Shown here one piece after another: positions 38,001-52,058 of a stretch of 64,000 nucleotides of DNA. The notes below the pieces were generated by a model that worked only from the letters and a program-made list of their open reading frames with translations, did no database searches and was not told the DNA's origin. A program made the translations under genes and the position numbers. Every line of letters begins with the position of its first letter. Positions within the stretch are counted from its first letter, which is position 1. The stretch comes from Phytoseiulus persimilis (taxonomy: Eukaryota; Arthropoda; Arachnida; Mesostigmata; Phytoseiidae): positions 26,806,723 to 26,870,722 of the forward strand of contig CM075103.1 of the NCBI GenBank assembly GCA_037576195.1. The letters are read 5' to 3'.

Positions 38001-38930
38001 GTGAGTTCTGAGGAAGAAACTGAGCGCAGGCTCGAGACGCTGAAGAATCCAAGCGGGAGGGGTATCGACGTGGCAGAGGGACGGGGCCAGAGCGCCTTGG
38101 GGGAGGGGCGCGACGAACTCGTGGAAGAAGCGCCGGATCGACCGACGAACGAACTGACTAGGAGGGGATGGAAGCAGCGGAGGGAATGGACGACCGGGCT
38201 GGCGGTGGGGAGAAATGTTGGTAAAAACGAAGAGTGAAAAACGCTAAGGAAAAAACTTCAACTAAAAACCTTGCTTCTCTTGCTTTTTGTGTGCGTGTGT
38301 ATGTGTTCGGACCGCGGCTCGGCACAGCACGGCAGAGCACAGCACGGCGACGGCGGGCTCGTTGCTCGAATTCTCTCTGAAATTCTCTCGCTCGTGCTGC
38401 CTGATCCCCCGACGCGATCCGGCCGGTCGGCCGACCGACCGACTGGGGGAGGACGAGGAGGTCCTTCGATGGAGAATTTTTCCTAGTTTTTATCAAATAT
38501 GAGTAGTCAGACGGATATTTGAAATTTAAAAATTATTGCAACCGCTGGCGGTTTTAGGCACGAGAACTTTTGCATATCAAGCTTCCCTATGCGAAAAACT
38601 CCTGGAGACTTGGCGGCGCTGCTGCCATCGCCACCATCCGGCTTGCTGGTTCTAGGTGGCTGTCGGAGAGAGACCGAGGGACAGAGGAAGGGACTTGTCG
38701 GGGAATCTCGAGGACACAGCGAGCCAGACGATAGGTTCGGAGCTGAGGCCAAAACGAGGACTTCGGGAACCTATGAGCCATAGTTTGGCCGGAAGAAGCT
38801 TGGAGCGATGTCCTCGTCCAAAAACTCTAGACGTTTTTCGGTAGAAAACTAACTTCAAAGACATCTCATGCCACACCTGGAGCCTCGTTTGAGAAGTTCA
38901 GCCGGCTCGATCACTCGGCCGAAAACCTGG
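29080..38930. other. Non-coding stretch upstream of the 29.0 kb exon
   Basis: This should contain the promoter and 5' UTR of the minus-strand gene starting at 29,076. Short tandem tetranucleotide and GT tracts recur (30,360-30,440, 37,165-37,200, 37,405-37,425, 38,415-38,440), with T-rich tracts such as 30,265-30,280 and several CpG-rich patches. No domain was recognised in any frame. Some purine-rich plus-strand frames at 36.1-36.7 kb give low-complexity Glu/Arg-rich translations that I regard as non-coding. Confidence 0.45.
38424..38437. repeat. 14-bp perfect palindrome CGGTCGGCCGACCG
   Basis: CGGTCGGCCGACCG is self-complementary over all 14 bases and sits inside a longer GGCC/GGTC/GACC run. 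It could be a protein-binding site or arise where a tandem GGTC array meets its own inversion. No function is known from the sequence. Confidence 0.55.
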
Positions 38931-39100
38931 CCGATTAGATCTGGGCTTCCGTTCTCCTCGTCATGAAAATCAGATGTGGGAGAAGTTGACGAGAATAAAC
39001 GAGTGTCCCTGACACGAGAGAACCGACCACCTTAAATCGCTCTCTATCCTTCACCATGGGGAAGCTGAGAACCGTTAACGAGAGGATAGTGATTAAATGA

Positions 39101-39430
39101 CTTGAGGAGCATATCGGACTCTGGTTCCTCTCATTTCTGATTCTCGATCGGAGTTCCGGCATCGTCATTATTGGAGCAGGTACCTCCACGAATCAACCAA
39201 CAATTCCCATGGGACGGATTAATTGATCGATGATTCATGTAAGGAAGTGCGGGCTCTGGTACACTTCAACGGCTGAATCAAATCATGGTCGTCTCGTACA
39301 GTGCAGAGTCAGAAAAGATTCACCGAGTTTTGATTCTTCTCAATGGCATGTGCTCCACGCCGGTGATATAGTCAGACCCATTGATATCGAACAGACTTTC
39401 GTTGACCCCCACACTGACCCTTGTTTTTTT
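39101..39430 (+). pseudogene. GMC oxidoreductase N-terminal fragment, probably broken
   Basis: GMC oxidoreductases (glucose dehydrogenase/ecdysone oxidase type) are FAD flavoproteins whose N-terminus carries a GxGSAG dinucleotide-binding motif after a short hydrophobic segment. Here a frame from 39,101 reads GLWFLSFLILDRSSGIVIIG, then A plus the first base of a codon, then a GTACCT donor at 39,180. Splicing to the acceptor at 39,243 (64-nt intron, matching phase) gives GAGSAGSGTLQRLNQ, an excellent match to the family motif. The expected next block (VLLLEAGGD-like) is visible as WHVLHAGDIVRPID near 39,344-39,385, but in another frame, with no usable intron between. A TGA also lies just before the first segment. 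A frameshifted relic is the simplest reading. A GRMGMSSAAA stretch near 39,524 could be a remnant of the later GGSSxxN block. An assembly error is the alternative. Confidence 0.45.
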
Positions 39431-39791
39431 GTCACCGCGACACGACTCGGTATTAGTTACGGTTGATCTGAAATCCGCAGGCTTCGATGGCATCAAAGTC
39501 TACTTCTCTCTACTCCGTTATTTGGTCGGATGGGCATGAGTTCCGCTGCAGCCACGTAGCGAGCGGTCCTCAGAAAAATGAGTTCGCCATCATTCATCAT
39601 GTCGGTCAATAATGTGAGCTTCACATCATGAGCCGATACATTCCCCACGAAGAAATGTGAGTGTTCAGTATGATCCCGGTGGTTCATGAAAAACGTCTCC
39701 CGGAGCCACTTGACAAGCTATCTCGTACAAAGATATGTTATAGATTGAATCTTGCTTCGCTCCAAAGAATTTATATTCAGAAAATGGCTGG

Positions 39792-40190
39792 TTGGTCAAT
39801 CAGAGACGAAGATTCCGAGGTCCCCGAGTCTGGAAATCCCTGATGGAGATTACATCGAACATGCTCGGGGAAGGTTCCTTTATCTATGGAATGAAATCAT
39901 TCCTCAGAGCTCGATTGTTGATTGGTAAGACAGCTGAGTGGTGCGCGCTTTGCGCAGTCGGAATGACGATGTTTTGTGCAGGAAACGTAGGCTCCCTTCC
40001 TTACGTCCGAGGTCTTCCATCGAGAGTTTTCCCTGTACTCTGCCGACAAGTCCAAGAAGCTGTCTCCTTGATGAGCGGGACAGATGATGCGCCCGTGTCA
40101 GCTCCAACCAGTTCTGAAAATCTCCGTCGAACACTAAAGGAAGACGTCCGAGACGACGTCGACCATATTTCCAACCAGAAGGATCCTTAA
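39792..40190 (+). CDS. Possible two-exon reading frame, product unknown
   Basis: A 132-codon frame ends in TAA at 40,190. Inside it lies a good intron candidate, GTAAGA at 39,925 to TTTTGTGCAG at 39,981 (57 nt, divisible by three), so the frame stays open whether or not it is spliced. After splicing the second exon begins in phase 1 and reads VGSLPYVRGLPSRVF, then a Ser/Thr/Asp-rich tail ending SNQKDP. No family is recognised. It may be a downstream piece of the broken GMC gene or an independent gene. A doubled AATAAA lies at 40,637-40,646. Confidence 0.3.
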   Translation: MVNQRRRFRGPRVWKSLMEITSNMLGEGSFIYGMKSFLRARLLIGKTAEWCALCAVGMTMFCAGNVGSLPYVRGLPSRVFPVLCRQVQEAVSLMSGTDDAPVSAPTSSENLRRTLKEDVRDDVDHISNQKDP

Positions 40191-40636
40191 CGTCGGCATG
40201 GCTCCGCGATCAGAAGCCGGAGCGCAAGTCATGTGGTTCTCTGAAATTGAAGCCCGACAAACCTACTGAAGAAGGAAGAAATGGGGCGCAACGGGTGAGA
40301 TTGATTCCCTGCCCTCGGAACAGTTTCCCGCCCTGCATCCCGATGAAGAGGAAACATCGAGAACGCTGTTGCGTTAGGCGTTCCTGATAACGGCGTTCCG
40401 AAGCCTTCGAATGAGTCGGAAAAGTGGAATTTCGCCTCAATCTCGGGCCCTCAAACGAGTGTGAGCGCTGACCGAAACCCAACGCCCACGTGCTAAAATC
40501 ACCCGATGGATCGGAGAGATCAGTTGAATTCCGATTGAATTGCCGACAAGAACATCCGACCGTCCGTTTGACGGAGCGAAATCGCGTTCCGCTCGTTCGG
40601 TTACAGTTGGGGGGCTGGCGTGCCTCTTCGCCGTGT

Positions 40637-40646
40637 AATAAATAAA
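40637..40646 (+). terminator. Overlapping AATAAA poly(A) signals
   Basis: AATAAATAAA on the plus strand contains two overlapping poly(A) hexamers. It lies about 450 bases after the stop codon at 40,190 and before the zinc-finger gene, so it could end a transcript from the 39-40 kb locus. The motif occurs by chance often enough that this is weak evidence. Confidence 0.25.
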
Positions 40647-41062
40647 CTTGGCCGGGATATCAACGATTTGTACGGCCCGCCGAGTCATCATAAGGACGAT
40701 CGGACGAGCAGCCAGATCAACGCAGAGGCGAACTGGCAGAAGTGAGCGAGAAAAAAGCGACCTTTTTGACATTGGTTGTTACTCTTCACAAAGAACAAAG
40801 ACGGCCATTTGTTTGCCCGGCTGGAAACAACGGACACTAATTCGCGATGCCGAATTTACAAGAAGTACTGTTCGTGAGACGATCGTGTCGCAACGCCTGC
40901 TTGCTTGCTTCCTCGCCATGCTACGGGATTTGCCATAATGCCGCGATCGGCGCTGCGTCTCCCTCCTTGTCGTTCGCTTTCTGAACCGGACGAGGGGAAT
41001 TGAGTGGGCCAGCGACTGGCCTGACAGTCCTGTCCAGAAAAACGCCAAAAAATCTCTCATTC

Positions 41063-41230
41063 ATGCAATGCTTCAACCTGTTGGTGTTTCTCGTTCTCGA
41101 GGTGACGACGTTCGGCTCTGCGTCTCCTCTTGAGGGAACGCTTACGAAAACTCGTGCTCGTTGGGTGGAACGCGAAACTGGAAGCAAAATCAATCGGAGA
41201 CCAGCAACCGGGCTTAGTCGAATAATCTGA
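41063..41230 (+). CDS. Possible small secreted peptide
   Basis: From ATG at 41,063 a 55-codon frame begins MQCFNLLVFLVLEVTTFGSA, a typical hydrophobic signal sequence with a small-residue cleavage site, followed by a basic stretch (KTRARWVERETG, KINRR) before TGA. This could be a small secreted peptide or the first exon of a longer one. There is no nearby canonical poly(A) signal and no recognised mature peptide motif. Short frames of this type occur by chance. Confidence 0.25.
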   Translation: MQCFNLLVFLVLEVTTFGSASPLEGTLTKTRARWVERETGSKINRRPATGLSRII

Positions 41231-41349
41231 CCTCCCGGTATAGATCCAGATCGCATTGTAGGAAGTCAAACGTGACACCGCGTTATCTTGTTTCCATTGC
41301 TCGGCTGGTTATTCCTACAACTAGTTTATGATGCCATTATATGTCACAT

Positions 41350-41425
41350 CTCAACCGCGATCGGATGGATGGATGCACGGACGGATGGATGAGTGGTTGG
41401 ATGTACGAACGGACGGGCGAACCGG
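41350..41425. repeat. Imperfect GGAT/GGAC tetranucleotide tract
   Basis: Tandem GGATGGAT, GGACGGATGGATG and GGATG units with point changes run across about 75 bases. This is an ordinary decayed microsatellite. Confidence 0.7.
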
Positions 41426-42713
41426 GGAACGGACGCGCGACATTTCCAGTGAGCCAAGCGCGAAGGCAGCAAAGGTCGCCGTCGGAAACATCCACGTTGC
41501 TCCAATTTCTGCCGAGAAAGTCGTTCGCCGTTTTGATACACTTTGACTTTTGACTGAGCGAGGGAGGGAGAAAGACGGCAAAGAAGGCGAGCAAGATGGA
41601 AATAAATAATCAAACTCCTCGTGGAGGCGCAGAGCGCCGGTCTTCGCGCGTTTTACGTACAACTATCGATTCTCGGCGCGACCGACAGTGATAAGAAATC
41701 GTCGTCGGCGGCAGGGAGGCAAGGTACACTACGCCACAACGACATCAACCCAGTGACCTGACGTTGGGTTGCACCTTTCCAAGGGTTATCAACAAAAAGG
41801 AGAAGAAAAATAAGGCGATCAGCTGCTCTTAAACCTTTATCTACTCCGTTCACGAGGCTGACACATCTAGCCATGGGCTACGGATCCGACAAGAAATAAC
41901 GAAGGAGCCCGATCGGGAAGAAAAAACGAAACATGGCTGAACGGGTTCTTTCCCGGTCGTGGCCGTATGACTCTCGGAAGTGTTTTCCAGCGCGGGGAGG
42001 CTGCGCGTCATGGACCCAAAGCGACTGAGACTTTGAAAAGTGTCAAGTTTAATGCTGTCTGAGGTAACTCACAGGAGAGTTCAGCTGCCTCCGTCAGCTC
42101 GAGCCGCCCAAGAAGCGACGGGACTTGATTAGGCTCCGCGCGCGGTTCATCCGTCCACTTTGACTCTCTCGCTGTCGGTTTCCGAAAATTATCGATGATA
42201 TTCGTTGGCTACCAGCTACCTTTGTACGTAAATTCTCGGAGGCTCTCCGGTCTGCCGAGCTCCACTTTCTGTGGCTTGCGAGCAATGTTGGGCGAATCCC
42301 TGACGAAAGTTCGGAGCGGCAACTGTATCGAGTGAAGATTCATCGATGAGGGTCCACAAAAATACGGTTGTCTTTCCCGTTATGACAATGACTATACAAC
42401 CACTGATCTTCAAGGATCTTGGACTGGGTGTTTCGAACTCTCTCGACAACACGATTGAGGAATTGGGACAAGTTAGTCACCTGGATGCTCCATGGAAGGA
42501 GATTCCTCAACTTCGATCTGAGTTGCGAATCGCAGAGGACCGATGGAACTCTGAATTCTTCCGAACTTTTGCACTCATGTGATCCTTTCCAGCGATGACG
42601 TAGTAAACGCAGTCCCGCTCATCGTAGATTCCTCATTCATTTATTCCTATAGACCTTCGGATTTCAACGCGTAAGGAGGACTTCGAAATCCAACGATTTC
42701 GTTCCAGATCTCG

Positions 42714-45114
<2,401 letters not shown>

Positions 45115-45276
45115 ATTCTCAATGGCAAATGGAAACGAAATTCTGCGGCTAGAATTTCGGGGGAAGCAATGTGGTGAATCATCGCCATTCAATAGTTCTC
45201 GATGGAGTACGTCATTCATGTCGACGAGGTCTCGCGGATGCTCGCGTAGGGATATTTGTAGAGTTATCATCGTAGT

Positions 45277-45700
45277 TTACAGTAAATAATACATTACAAG
45301 AATCATTAATATAATGAAAATTATGATAATAATATCGGAGCCCCGATGCGGAGTTCGGTCCTTATTATCATTATTATCGAGCTTAGACTTGAGTGTGATT
45401 TTGTGATACCGTACCACAGCAATATGAAGATGGAGCGCCATCGGTAACATCCGATGCATACGGAGAGGAACGATCTGATGCAGTCGGAGTGCAAATATTA
45501 GGAAGACAATTTGATTTGGGAGATCGTGTTGCGGAATCGACAGCTCTTGTCTCGGTTGACGGGATGATGCGCGTTGGTCTCCGAGACCCACAGGGAAAAA
45601 TCTCTTCATGAATGACTGATTGTCTAATTGATGACTTCCACCATCTTCATGATCATCGTTCTGATTATCATCCTTATCACTATCATCATTACCATCCAAT
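45277..45700. repeat. ATC/GAT-rich low-complexity region
   Basis: Imperfect ATC/CAT and ATA/AAT trinucleotide tracts flank this stretch (45,295-45,340 and 45,640-45,700). On the minus strand the region is open for 140 codons, starting MDGNDDSDKDDNQNDDHEDG and ending in an Ile-rich tail that is just the translated repeat. I regard this frame as a product of the repeats. An AATAAA on the plus strand near 45,697 could serve the zinc-finger gene's 3' end, about 590 bases after its stop. Confidence 0.5.
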
Positions 45701-46276
45701 AAATGTTCACGTTGCCAGTTAGATAATGGGCGGCTCCTTCTCTTTCGAAGCGCGCCGAGCGTGAAGAACGCTCGCGTGGGAATCGACTGTCAAATCGGGC
45801 AATATGTGCAGCGACTCCAAGGAATCTTCAAGGATTCCAAGGTCACGATACCTTCTCCTCTTGATTAAGCGAACGAGCTGATGGACAGCTGAATGACCGT
45901 ATGATGTACAGGGCGCATGAAGAACAGGGCATGCGCTGAAATCAGAGGACGCGCTCCAAACTCTACCCTTGAGGTCTCACTGATACTAAGATACGTTGGC
46001 TGCGGTCAGGCGAAGGAGGAGGACGGACGAAGAGGTTTTCCACTGGAGGATGACCTCGCTGGCATTCTGTTCTTCCTGGCAATTCCATAGTCTGGTGCTT
46101 TGGTCCAATCTGAGAACTTTTCGTCACCCGACATTTTTTCCGAATTTTGCTTCCCTGAGAGAATAACGCGGATAAAACGGAAAATGATACGTCACACTTC
46201 CAGCTATCGGTCACAGAGAGAATTTGTAGGATGTGACAGTTTTCCGAGTTAACAGTATAAGAAGGGAGGGTGACGA

Positions 46277-46305
46277 AATTCCCGTATTGCCTTGACCACC
46301 CTGTA
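46277..46305. repeat. Possible transposon terminus (copy 2)
   Basis: AAATTCCCGTATTGCCTTGACCACCCTGTA closely resembles the element end near 176-202. The shared AAAT(T)CCCG block, similar spacing and identical TTGACCACCCTGTA end suggest two insertions of one repeat family. The 500 bases to the left carry no recognisable transposase and no clear opposite terminus. Confidence 0.4.
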
Positions 46306-47980
46306 CGTACAGATCAGGCCGAATCGCCACCCCCAACTTGAAATTTCTTCACCCAACTCCACATTGAATTGGCCGATAGTACTTCCATTCCGATTCGTCG
46401 ATAGTTTCGGAACGTTGCTGACCCAATGACGAGAGAAAAAGGTGCCCCTATTTGAGCAAGCGCAATCCAGCCCGGCTGCTCCGTGTGGGGGCTGCGAAAA
46501 TTAAACTGTTGTACCTCTTTCCTAATGGCCCTCCGCGAAAAGCTTTTCCCGACCTATGATTGCGAGATGCGGCATGGTAAGTTATCTGGCCGTCGGCCCA
46601 TGAGTCCAGAGGCTCATCTCGGTGGTGATGCGTTGGCACCCCCTGGGTAACCCCGCGAAGGTTCCTCGCTTCATGAGAGGGAAGACAAGAGGGTATTGTC
46701 AGGACTTGCATGTTGACGACTTGAATGCTGTGAGTGTTGGCGAATGCTCGTCGATGCAGGAGAAGCGTGACCTCCAGGGTACGATCTCAGACAGGTCGTG
46801 GACAGGCGAATATCTCACAGTATAAACCTGGCTGAATGCATCAGTCATAACGAGAAATGTCCAAATAGACGAGATCGGCCCCGAATTTCGATTATCATCC
46901 TAACCATTCTCCCTGACTTTGAATCGATAGCTAGTGCACCAGCTATTGATAATTGCCATGACTGTTATTGATATATCATTGATGATCTATCATTCCTATA
47001 ATTTCTGATGTCGTTTCAGTCTGAGTCCATCTGTGTCTCTCTGTGAAGGTCTTTCTGCTCGATGTATCTTTCCACTCTTCCTTGTTTTGCTCAGTACTTC
47101 GTGAGAAACGAAAAATCGATAGCTGAAAGACGCTTTTTTGAGTCTTCATTCACGTCGGTCGGTAGGGGATTGGGTTTCCCAGAGCGGATCAAGAATTGCC
47201 ATATTTTTCTGGGTCGATTTCAAATGTGCGACGGATTCTGTTGAGAGTATCGAAATTGGTCACTGAAACTGTCCGTTCTCAAGCACCATCCGCAGGGTTG
47301 CTCTGCTTCGGAGGCAATTGTGTAGGTCGCTACTGCGCGTCGAGAGTTTCTCGTGCTCGGAAAGGGATGCTTTGTTCCTGATCATACGCAGGTAGATCGG
47401 CAGGTACGATTGTCTCTGTTGAGTGACTAGAGATTCTGATGTTGAACTTTTCCTCTACATACCATACCCATACGACCTGCTTGCGCTGTCACGCTTCCAC
47501 CGCAGGTCCCTGTTCGTCAGCTGTCGGTGTGCGAGTTTATCTATCGAGAGCGTTTGGACACGCGAAACTCTCGCGAGAGTTGTTCACGCGAACGTCGATA
47601 ACCTCGAAGCAGTTCTGGACGAGAACCGAAGATCCCGAAGGAGGACGATCGCGGTGGGATGTCCGAAGCAAACTCATGACTCGTGGAGTGTGCTGTTACT
47701 GCCCACCATGCTTACAGGGTCGACAGCGAGAACAAAGCTGTTCTGTTCTCATTGCAAATATACCTTGACTTCGAGGATGGTATACTAGCGCAATGTTGGG
47801 CGCGGAAGCCGGGACGACCACTGGGAGTGATTTTGAGCGGATTTTGCTCAATATTTCGTCGCCTTCAATGTTTCGAACAATTGAACGCCACGAGCTGTCA
47901 ACGAAAAGTGAGCAGCCATACAGAAACTACTGAAGAAAGCTTCGGCAGGAAAATACTGTTTGGAACCAAATCCGACATTG

Positions 47981-47988
47981 CCCAAGGG
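47981..47988 (+). repeat. 8-bp target-site duplication, left copy
   Basis: CCCAAGGG directly precedes the left terminus of the hAT element. The right copy is CCAAAGGG (7 of 8 identical). Eight-base duplications are the hallmark of hAT insertion, and the single difference suggests an old event. Confidence 0.85.
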
Positions 47989-48004
47989 CAGTGGCGTATC
48001 TAGG
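47989..48004 (+). repeat. hAT terminal inverted repeat, left
   Basis: CAGTGGCGTATCTAGG is followed by a run of 14 or so G and then GCGGCCCGCACCGGGCGGCAC. It pairs with the right end at 14 of 16 positions. Confidence 0.9.
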
Positions 48005-49285
48005 GGGGGGGGGGGGCGAGGGTGCGGCCCGCACCGGGCGGCACACCTCAGGGCGGCACCAGGGGCGGCATTTTCACTTCGATGTTCTTTTCATCTAGTG
48101 GCTTCGGTTGATCGGCAAGAATATTCGAGACTCTCAGGAGAACTTCTTCACGATATTTTTGGAGCTCAGCTTGTTCGGAGCCCGCGTGAGACAGTGAGAA
48201 CGGTAAACCGAGGGAAAATCATTTCGCAGCCGGGAATCGCTATACTGCAAAAGAAGATTCATCGGAATAACAACGCGGACTGAGCGGATTTCATTTCTTT
48301 TTTCGCGTCGGCTCATTTCACTGAGGGCACACTCCACGTAGGATCAGTGGTCGTGAAAACAAAGGGAGAGTTGACATGCAGTCGAGCAAATGACAACACA
48401 ATTCGCGAAGCACTTGACGATAAATATCAACGATCCAGCAGCTTCATAAATCAGCGTGCATCCCTTCGTCGCTTTTAGTGAGATACTTCTCCTCATCACT
48501 ATCCCGTACGAAAAAAACGCATTCGCCAAACTCAGGTACAGCCTCCGGAATCTTCTTGACAGCACTTCGATCATCGGGTTATTCTGCATAGAATGCTGCC
48601 ACTCTGCCCCAAAGGTCGATTTGTTTTTTTTTCTTCGGATAAGTTCTGCCACCAACCTTGACTCGCCTTTCGAACTTGGAACTCTTTGAACTCAGTTGGC
48701 AGGGAATTGCATGGAGATTGAGAGATAAGGAGCCGTTCTCAAAGGGTGACTTCTGAAGGAGATATGGATATCGGCAGGAGTCGCTCGCAAGGATCCTCAG
48801 AAATCAAGTCGTCAAGTGCCAGTAGTACGCTGGTGCGAAATAGATGATACGGTGACCACTTTATCCAAAAATCACTCAGCTAGCATCAGCCGTTGAAGCT
48901 GGCTCCGCTCACTTGACCTGCTTGTGACAACAACTGACAGCTCGATGACAGCTGACTGCAGTCGACTGCTTCCAATAATGATTGACGATCAATGCGTATA
49001 TCCGCCCCTATCTAAAGGCTTCCCTGTATCGGCCTTCGTTCCCCGCCGACATCCAACTTCCGTCCGTGTTAACCAGATCGATCTCTAATTGGGGAATGAT
49101 ACTTTTTGAGACGCAGCAATAGCGGGAGAAGGGAACTTAATCCTGGGAGTAAGAGAACGCGGCTTCTGAACCAGCGTGGTGATCTTTCGAGTAAAATCAT
49201 ACATTGTAACCATTCGAATGATCAGAAACGAGCAAAAAGGAATTTCAACAGCTCATTTTTTTCTCAAACTGCACTTGCTCCAGGT

Positions 49286-51836
49286 ATGAAGCGTGTCAAA
49301 CCAAGCGGTGCAACTTATCGGAAAAAAAGAAGATTGAGAGAAGAGGAAGATCAAAGAAGCGAGGGATCCTTACTGAGGTACTTCAACGGGGGAGGCACCT
49401 CAAAGGGGAATTTCGGGGCCGGCCCCAGCTTAAATGTGGAAGAGCAAGTACCCGACGTGAGAGACGAAGACTTGGAAGACGCAGAGGCGGGATATTCCGT
49501 GAATACCGCCGAGAGTGTCAAGTCTGCGGCCGTGAGAGCTCCAGAACCGGCGACGATTGAGCCGGTCGTGGAAATATGTCTCCAACACAGCTCTGAGGAT
49601 GACCAAAAAATTCTAGGAAGTCCAAGCTCTGATTATACCAGCGACGCTGGTCTTTGGCCTGACCAAATCTCAGACTCACTTCGGCTGTCTCTCATCAAAC
49701 TCGGACCTGAGAAACTTCGTCACATGGAATACGAGTTTTCTTCAGTAAACAGACCGAAAACTTCAGCAACTAAGGGTGCTGTCCGGCACTTGAGTCGAGA
49801 ATGGGTGTACCGAACATTAATTGACGTGGAAAAGGTCCTCCGATCGTGGATGGTTTACTCTCCCTCCAAGTTAGCACTATTTTGTTTTAGCTGAAAACTG
49901 TTCAAGGAACCAGGCTCCAAGGAATCGGCGTTCAGCTCTCCGAAGGGCTTTAATAAGTGGTGGAAGCTCAATCCGAAATTGGACGGTCACGAATCCAGCT
50001 CGATCCATGTCGAATCGTTCACGAGATGGAGAACCTTAGAAAAGCAGATCGCTGACGGAACCACGATCGATGAAGTCTCTCAGCGAGCGATCCGATCGGA
50101 GGAGAGAAAATGGAAAAGTTTGCTCATGAGATTTCTTGACATCATAAAGTTCCTAGCAAGGCAGAATCTGGCTCTACGGGGTCATCGAGAGGGCGTTGGC
50201 GACGATATTACGGAAAACAAAGGCAATTTCTTGGAGTTGGTGCGGCTCTTAGCCACTTATGACCCAGTGTTGCGGGAACACCTCACGAAAGTAACCCTGG
50301 GGAAACGAAGGGAAATTTCTTACATGTCGCCAATAATTCAGAATGAGCTTATCTCTCTACTCGGAAACCAGGTTCGGAGGAAAATCTTGGACCAGGTGGC
50401 TGAAGCCAAATATTTCTGCATCATCTTCGACAGCACCCCAGACGTCTCGCGTAGCGATTAGATCAGTCAGTTACTGCGCCACGTGAAAATCGATGGATCT
50501 CAGATCAGCGTGGTCGAATCTTTCGTTGATTTCATTGAAGCGGGAGGTAAATCTGCAGAAGAGCTGACACAATTAATACTGAAGAAGATAGAATCTGACG
50601 GTCTCGACATCCATAACTGTCGCGGTCAAGCTTACGATAACGCGGCGGTGATGGCTGGCAGATATACTGGTGTACAGGCAAGAGTCAAGGCCATAGATCC
50701 TAAAGCCCAGTTTGTCCCGTGCTCAAACCACTCCCTGAACTTGGCAGGTGTCCATGCTGCCTCAAAAGCAGTAGGGTCGGTAACTTTCTTCGGCACGCTG
50801 GAGCGCATCTACGTTTTCTTCTCATCTTCAACCAATCGATGGAACAAACTCATCAACGCTTGTGGACGCGGAGTGAAGCGTTCGGTTGAGACTCGGTGGA
50901 GCGCCCGTCATGAAGCTGTCACCATGGTGAAAAATAACTTTTCGAAAATTTTGGAGGTTCTTGAGTCGCTCACGGAGTTGAATGAGAATGCGACAACACG
51001 GTCCGATGCTGGTCTTCTGCTGCACGCACTTCGGTCCTTCTCATTCTTGTGCTACTTAGGCTTCTGGTCAGAAATTCTCCGCGAAATCAACGATACCCAA
51101 GTCTACCTCCAAACGAAAGGAATCGACATACACATGAGTGCGATGAAACTCCGCGCTTTGGAAACATGGCTATCTGAAACTCGAGACGACTTGATCACCG
51201 TGGGGCTCGGCTATGCTAAGATTCAATGTGAAGAGCTTGAAATTGAAATCCCGCTCCGAGGATTGCTGAAGATGACTCGTCGGACGCTAATTTGACACAT
51301 GACGAGGAAACCAAACGAGAGATGTGTATGTGCCTCGACCGACTGATCGGGGAAGTCAAGTCTAGATTCCAACAAATGAAGGAACTGGACGAAAAATTTG
51401 GTTTTCTGATGCCGGCGCAGCTCCTCGATGAAAACTCAACGTGTGATCTTGAGAATGCACCATCTGACATCAACAAAGAAGAGCTCCAAGTCGAGCGAAA
51501 ACGGCTTCAGAAATTCATTGAGAATGTTTCGCAATCCTCAAAGGAAGTCCGCTTGAGCTTCTTCAGTTCATAAAGAATTACAGGCTCGATATTTGTGTGG
51601 CAAACATAGTCGTTTGCTTGCGAATTTTCCTGACGGTGGCGATAAGCTCTGCTAGTTGTGAGAGGAGCTTTTCGAAGCTTAAGCTCATCAAGTCTTATCT
51701 CCGGTCAAGTATGAGTCAGTTGCGTTTGTCGAACCTCGCGATCCTCTCCATAGAGAACGAGTTGTCTTGTGGCATCGACATGGAGGAAGCGATACATGAA
51801 TTTGCAATCCTCAAAGCTCGGAGGGTTGCACTATGA
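49286..51836 (+). pseudogene. hAT transposase (ZMYM1-like), broken
   Basis: The likely start is the ATG at 49,286 (MKRVKPSGATYRKKRRLREE), a common beginning in this family. An upstream extension of the frame to 49,106 exists. The reading frame carries an in-frame TGA at 49,892-49,894 in the CFxxKLF cysteine region of the TTF-type zinc finger, and a TAG at 50,459-50,461 where homologues have Gln (a CAG-to-TAG change after DSTPDVSRSD). Further on, CRGQAYDNAAVMAGRYTGVQ and FVPCSNHSLNLAG are the conserved transposase core. Frame changes are needed near 51,245-51,250 and 51,550 to continue into ISSASCERSFSKLKLIKSYL, the hAT C-terminal dimerisation domain, which ends at 51,836. The product would have excised and inserted the element in the nucleus. 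The breaks are consistent with neutral decay. Confidence 0.93.
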
Positions 51837-52042
51837 GGTGCATCATAAAGTCCGAAAACGCGGTTCAAATAAATTAATATACTGTCAACATTACGTACCA
51901 AAGTTATGGCTGGTTTCTCTCAAATTCGTTTGGCTGCACGTTCGTTTGGTCACGCACAAGAGCTCCTCCAGTTTTTTTTTTTTGGGGGGGGGGCGGGGCG
52001 ACATTTTCGGAATCTCCGAGCTCCGCCCCGGGCGGCACTTCG

Positions 52043-52058
52043 CCTAGGTACGCCCCTG
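52043..52058 (-). repeat. hAT terminal inverted repeat, right
   Basis: CCTAGGTACGCCCCTG is the inverted partner of the left end. Inside it lie CCGGGCGGCAC and a C/G-run preceded by T13, mirroring the left end. Confidence 0.9.

Larger units (their letters stand above)
47989..52058 (+). mobile_element. hAT DNA transposon, ZMYM1-like, complete ends, dead transposase
   Basis: The element is 4,070 bp. Its left end CAGTGGCGTATCTAGG and right end CCTAGGTACGCCCCTG are inverted copies matching at 14 of 16 positions. A G-run and GGGCGGCAC motif follow inside both ends, as in other hAT elements with a CAGGGGCGGA-like start. Flanking 8-bp duplications confirm the boundaries. The internal region encodes a transposase related to zinc finger MYM-type protein 1, interrupted by two stop codons and two frameshifts. 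About 1.1-1.3 kb at the left lies before the coding region and contains only short frames. Decay of the open frame and the mismatched duplication indicate that this copy cannot move by its own product, although its termini could still be recognised by an active relative. Confidence 0.93.

Noticed and set aside
39449..39480. A 31-nt GTATTA...CCGCAG intron that would join two coding-like frames
   Set aside because: It is shorter than the smallest credible intron elsewhere in the window (51 nt), so I treat the locus as broken.
45277..45699. Minus-strand 140-codon frame with an Asp/Asn-rich start
   Set aside because: Its ends are translated ATC/GAT repeats and it has no family match; repeat-driven openness is more likely.
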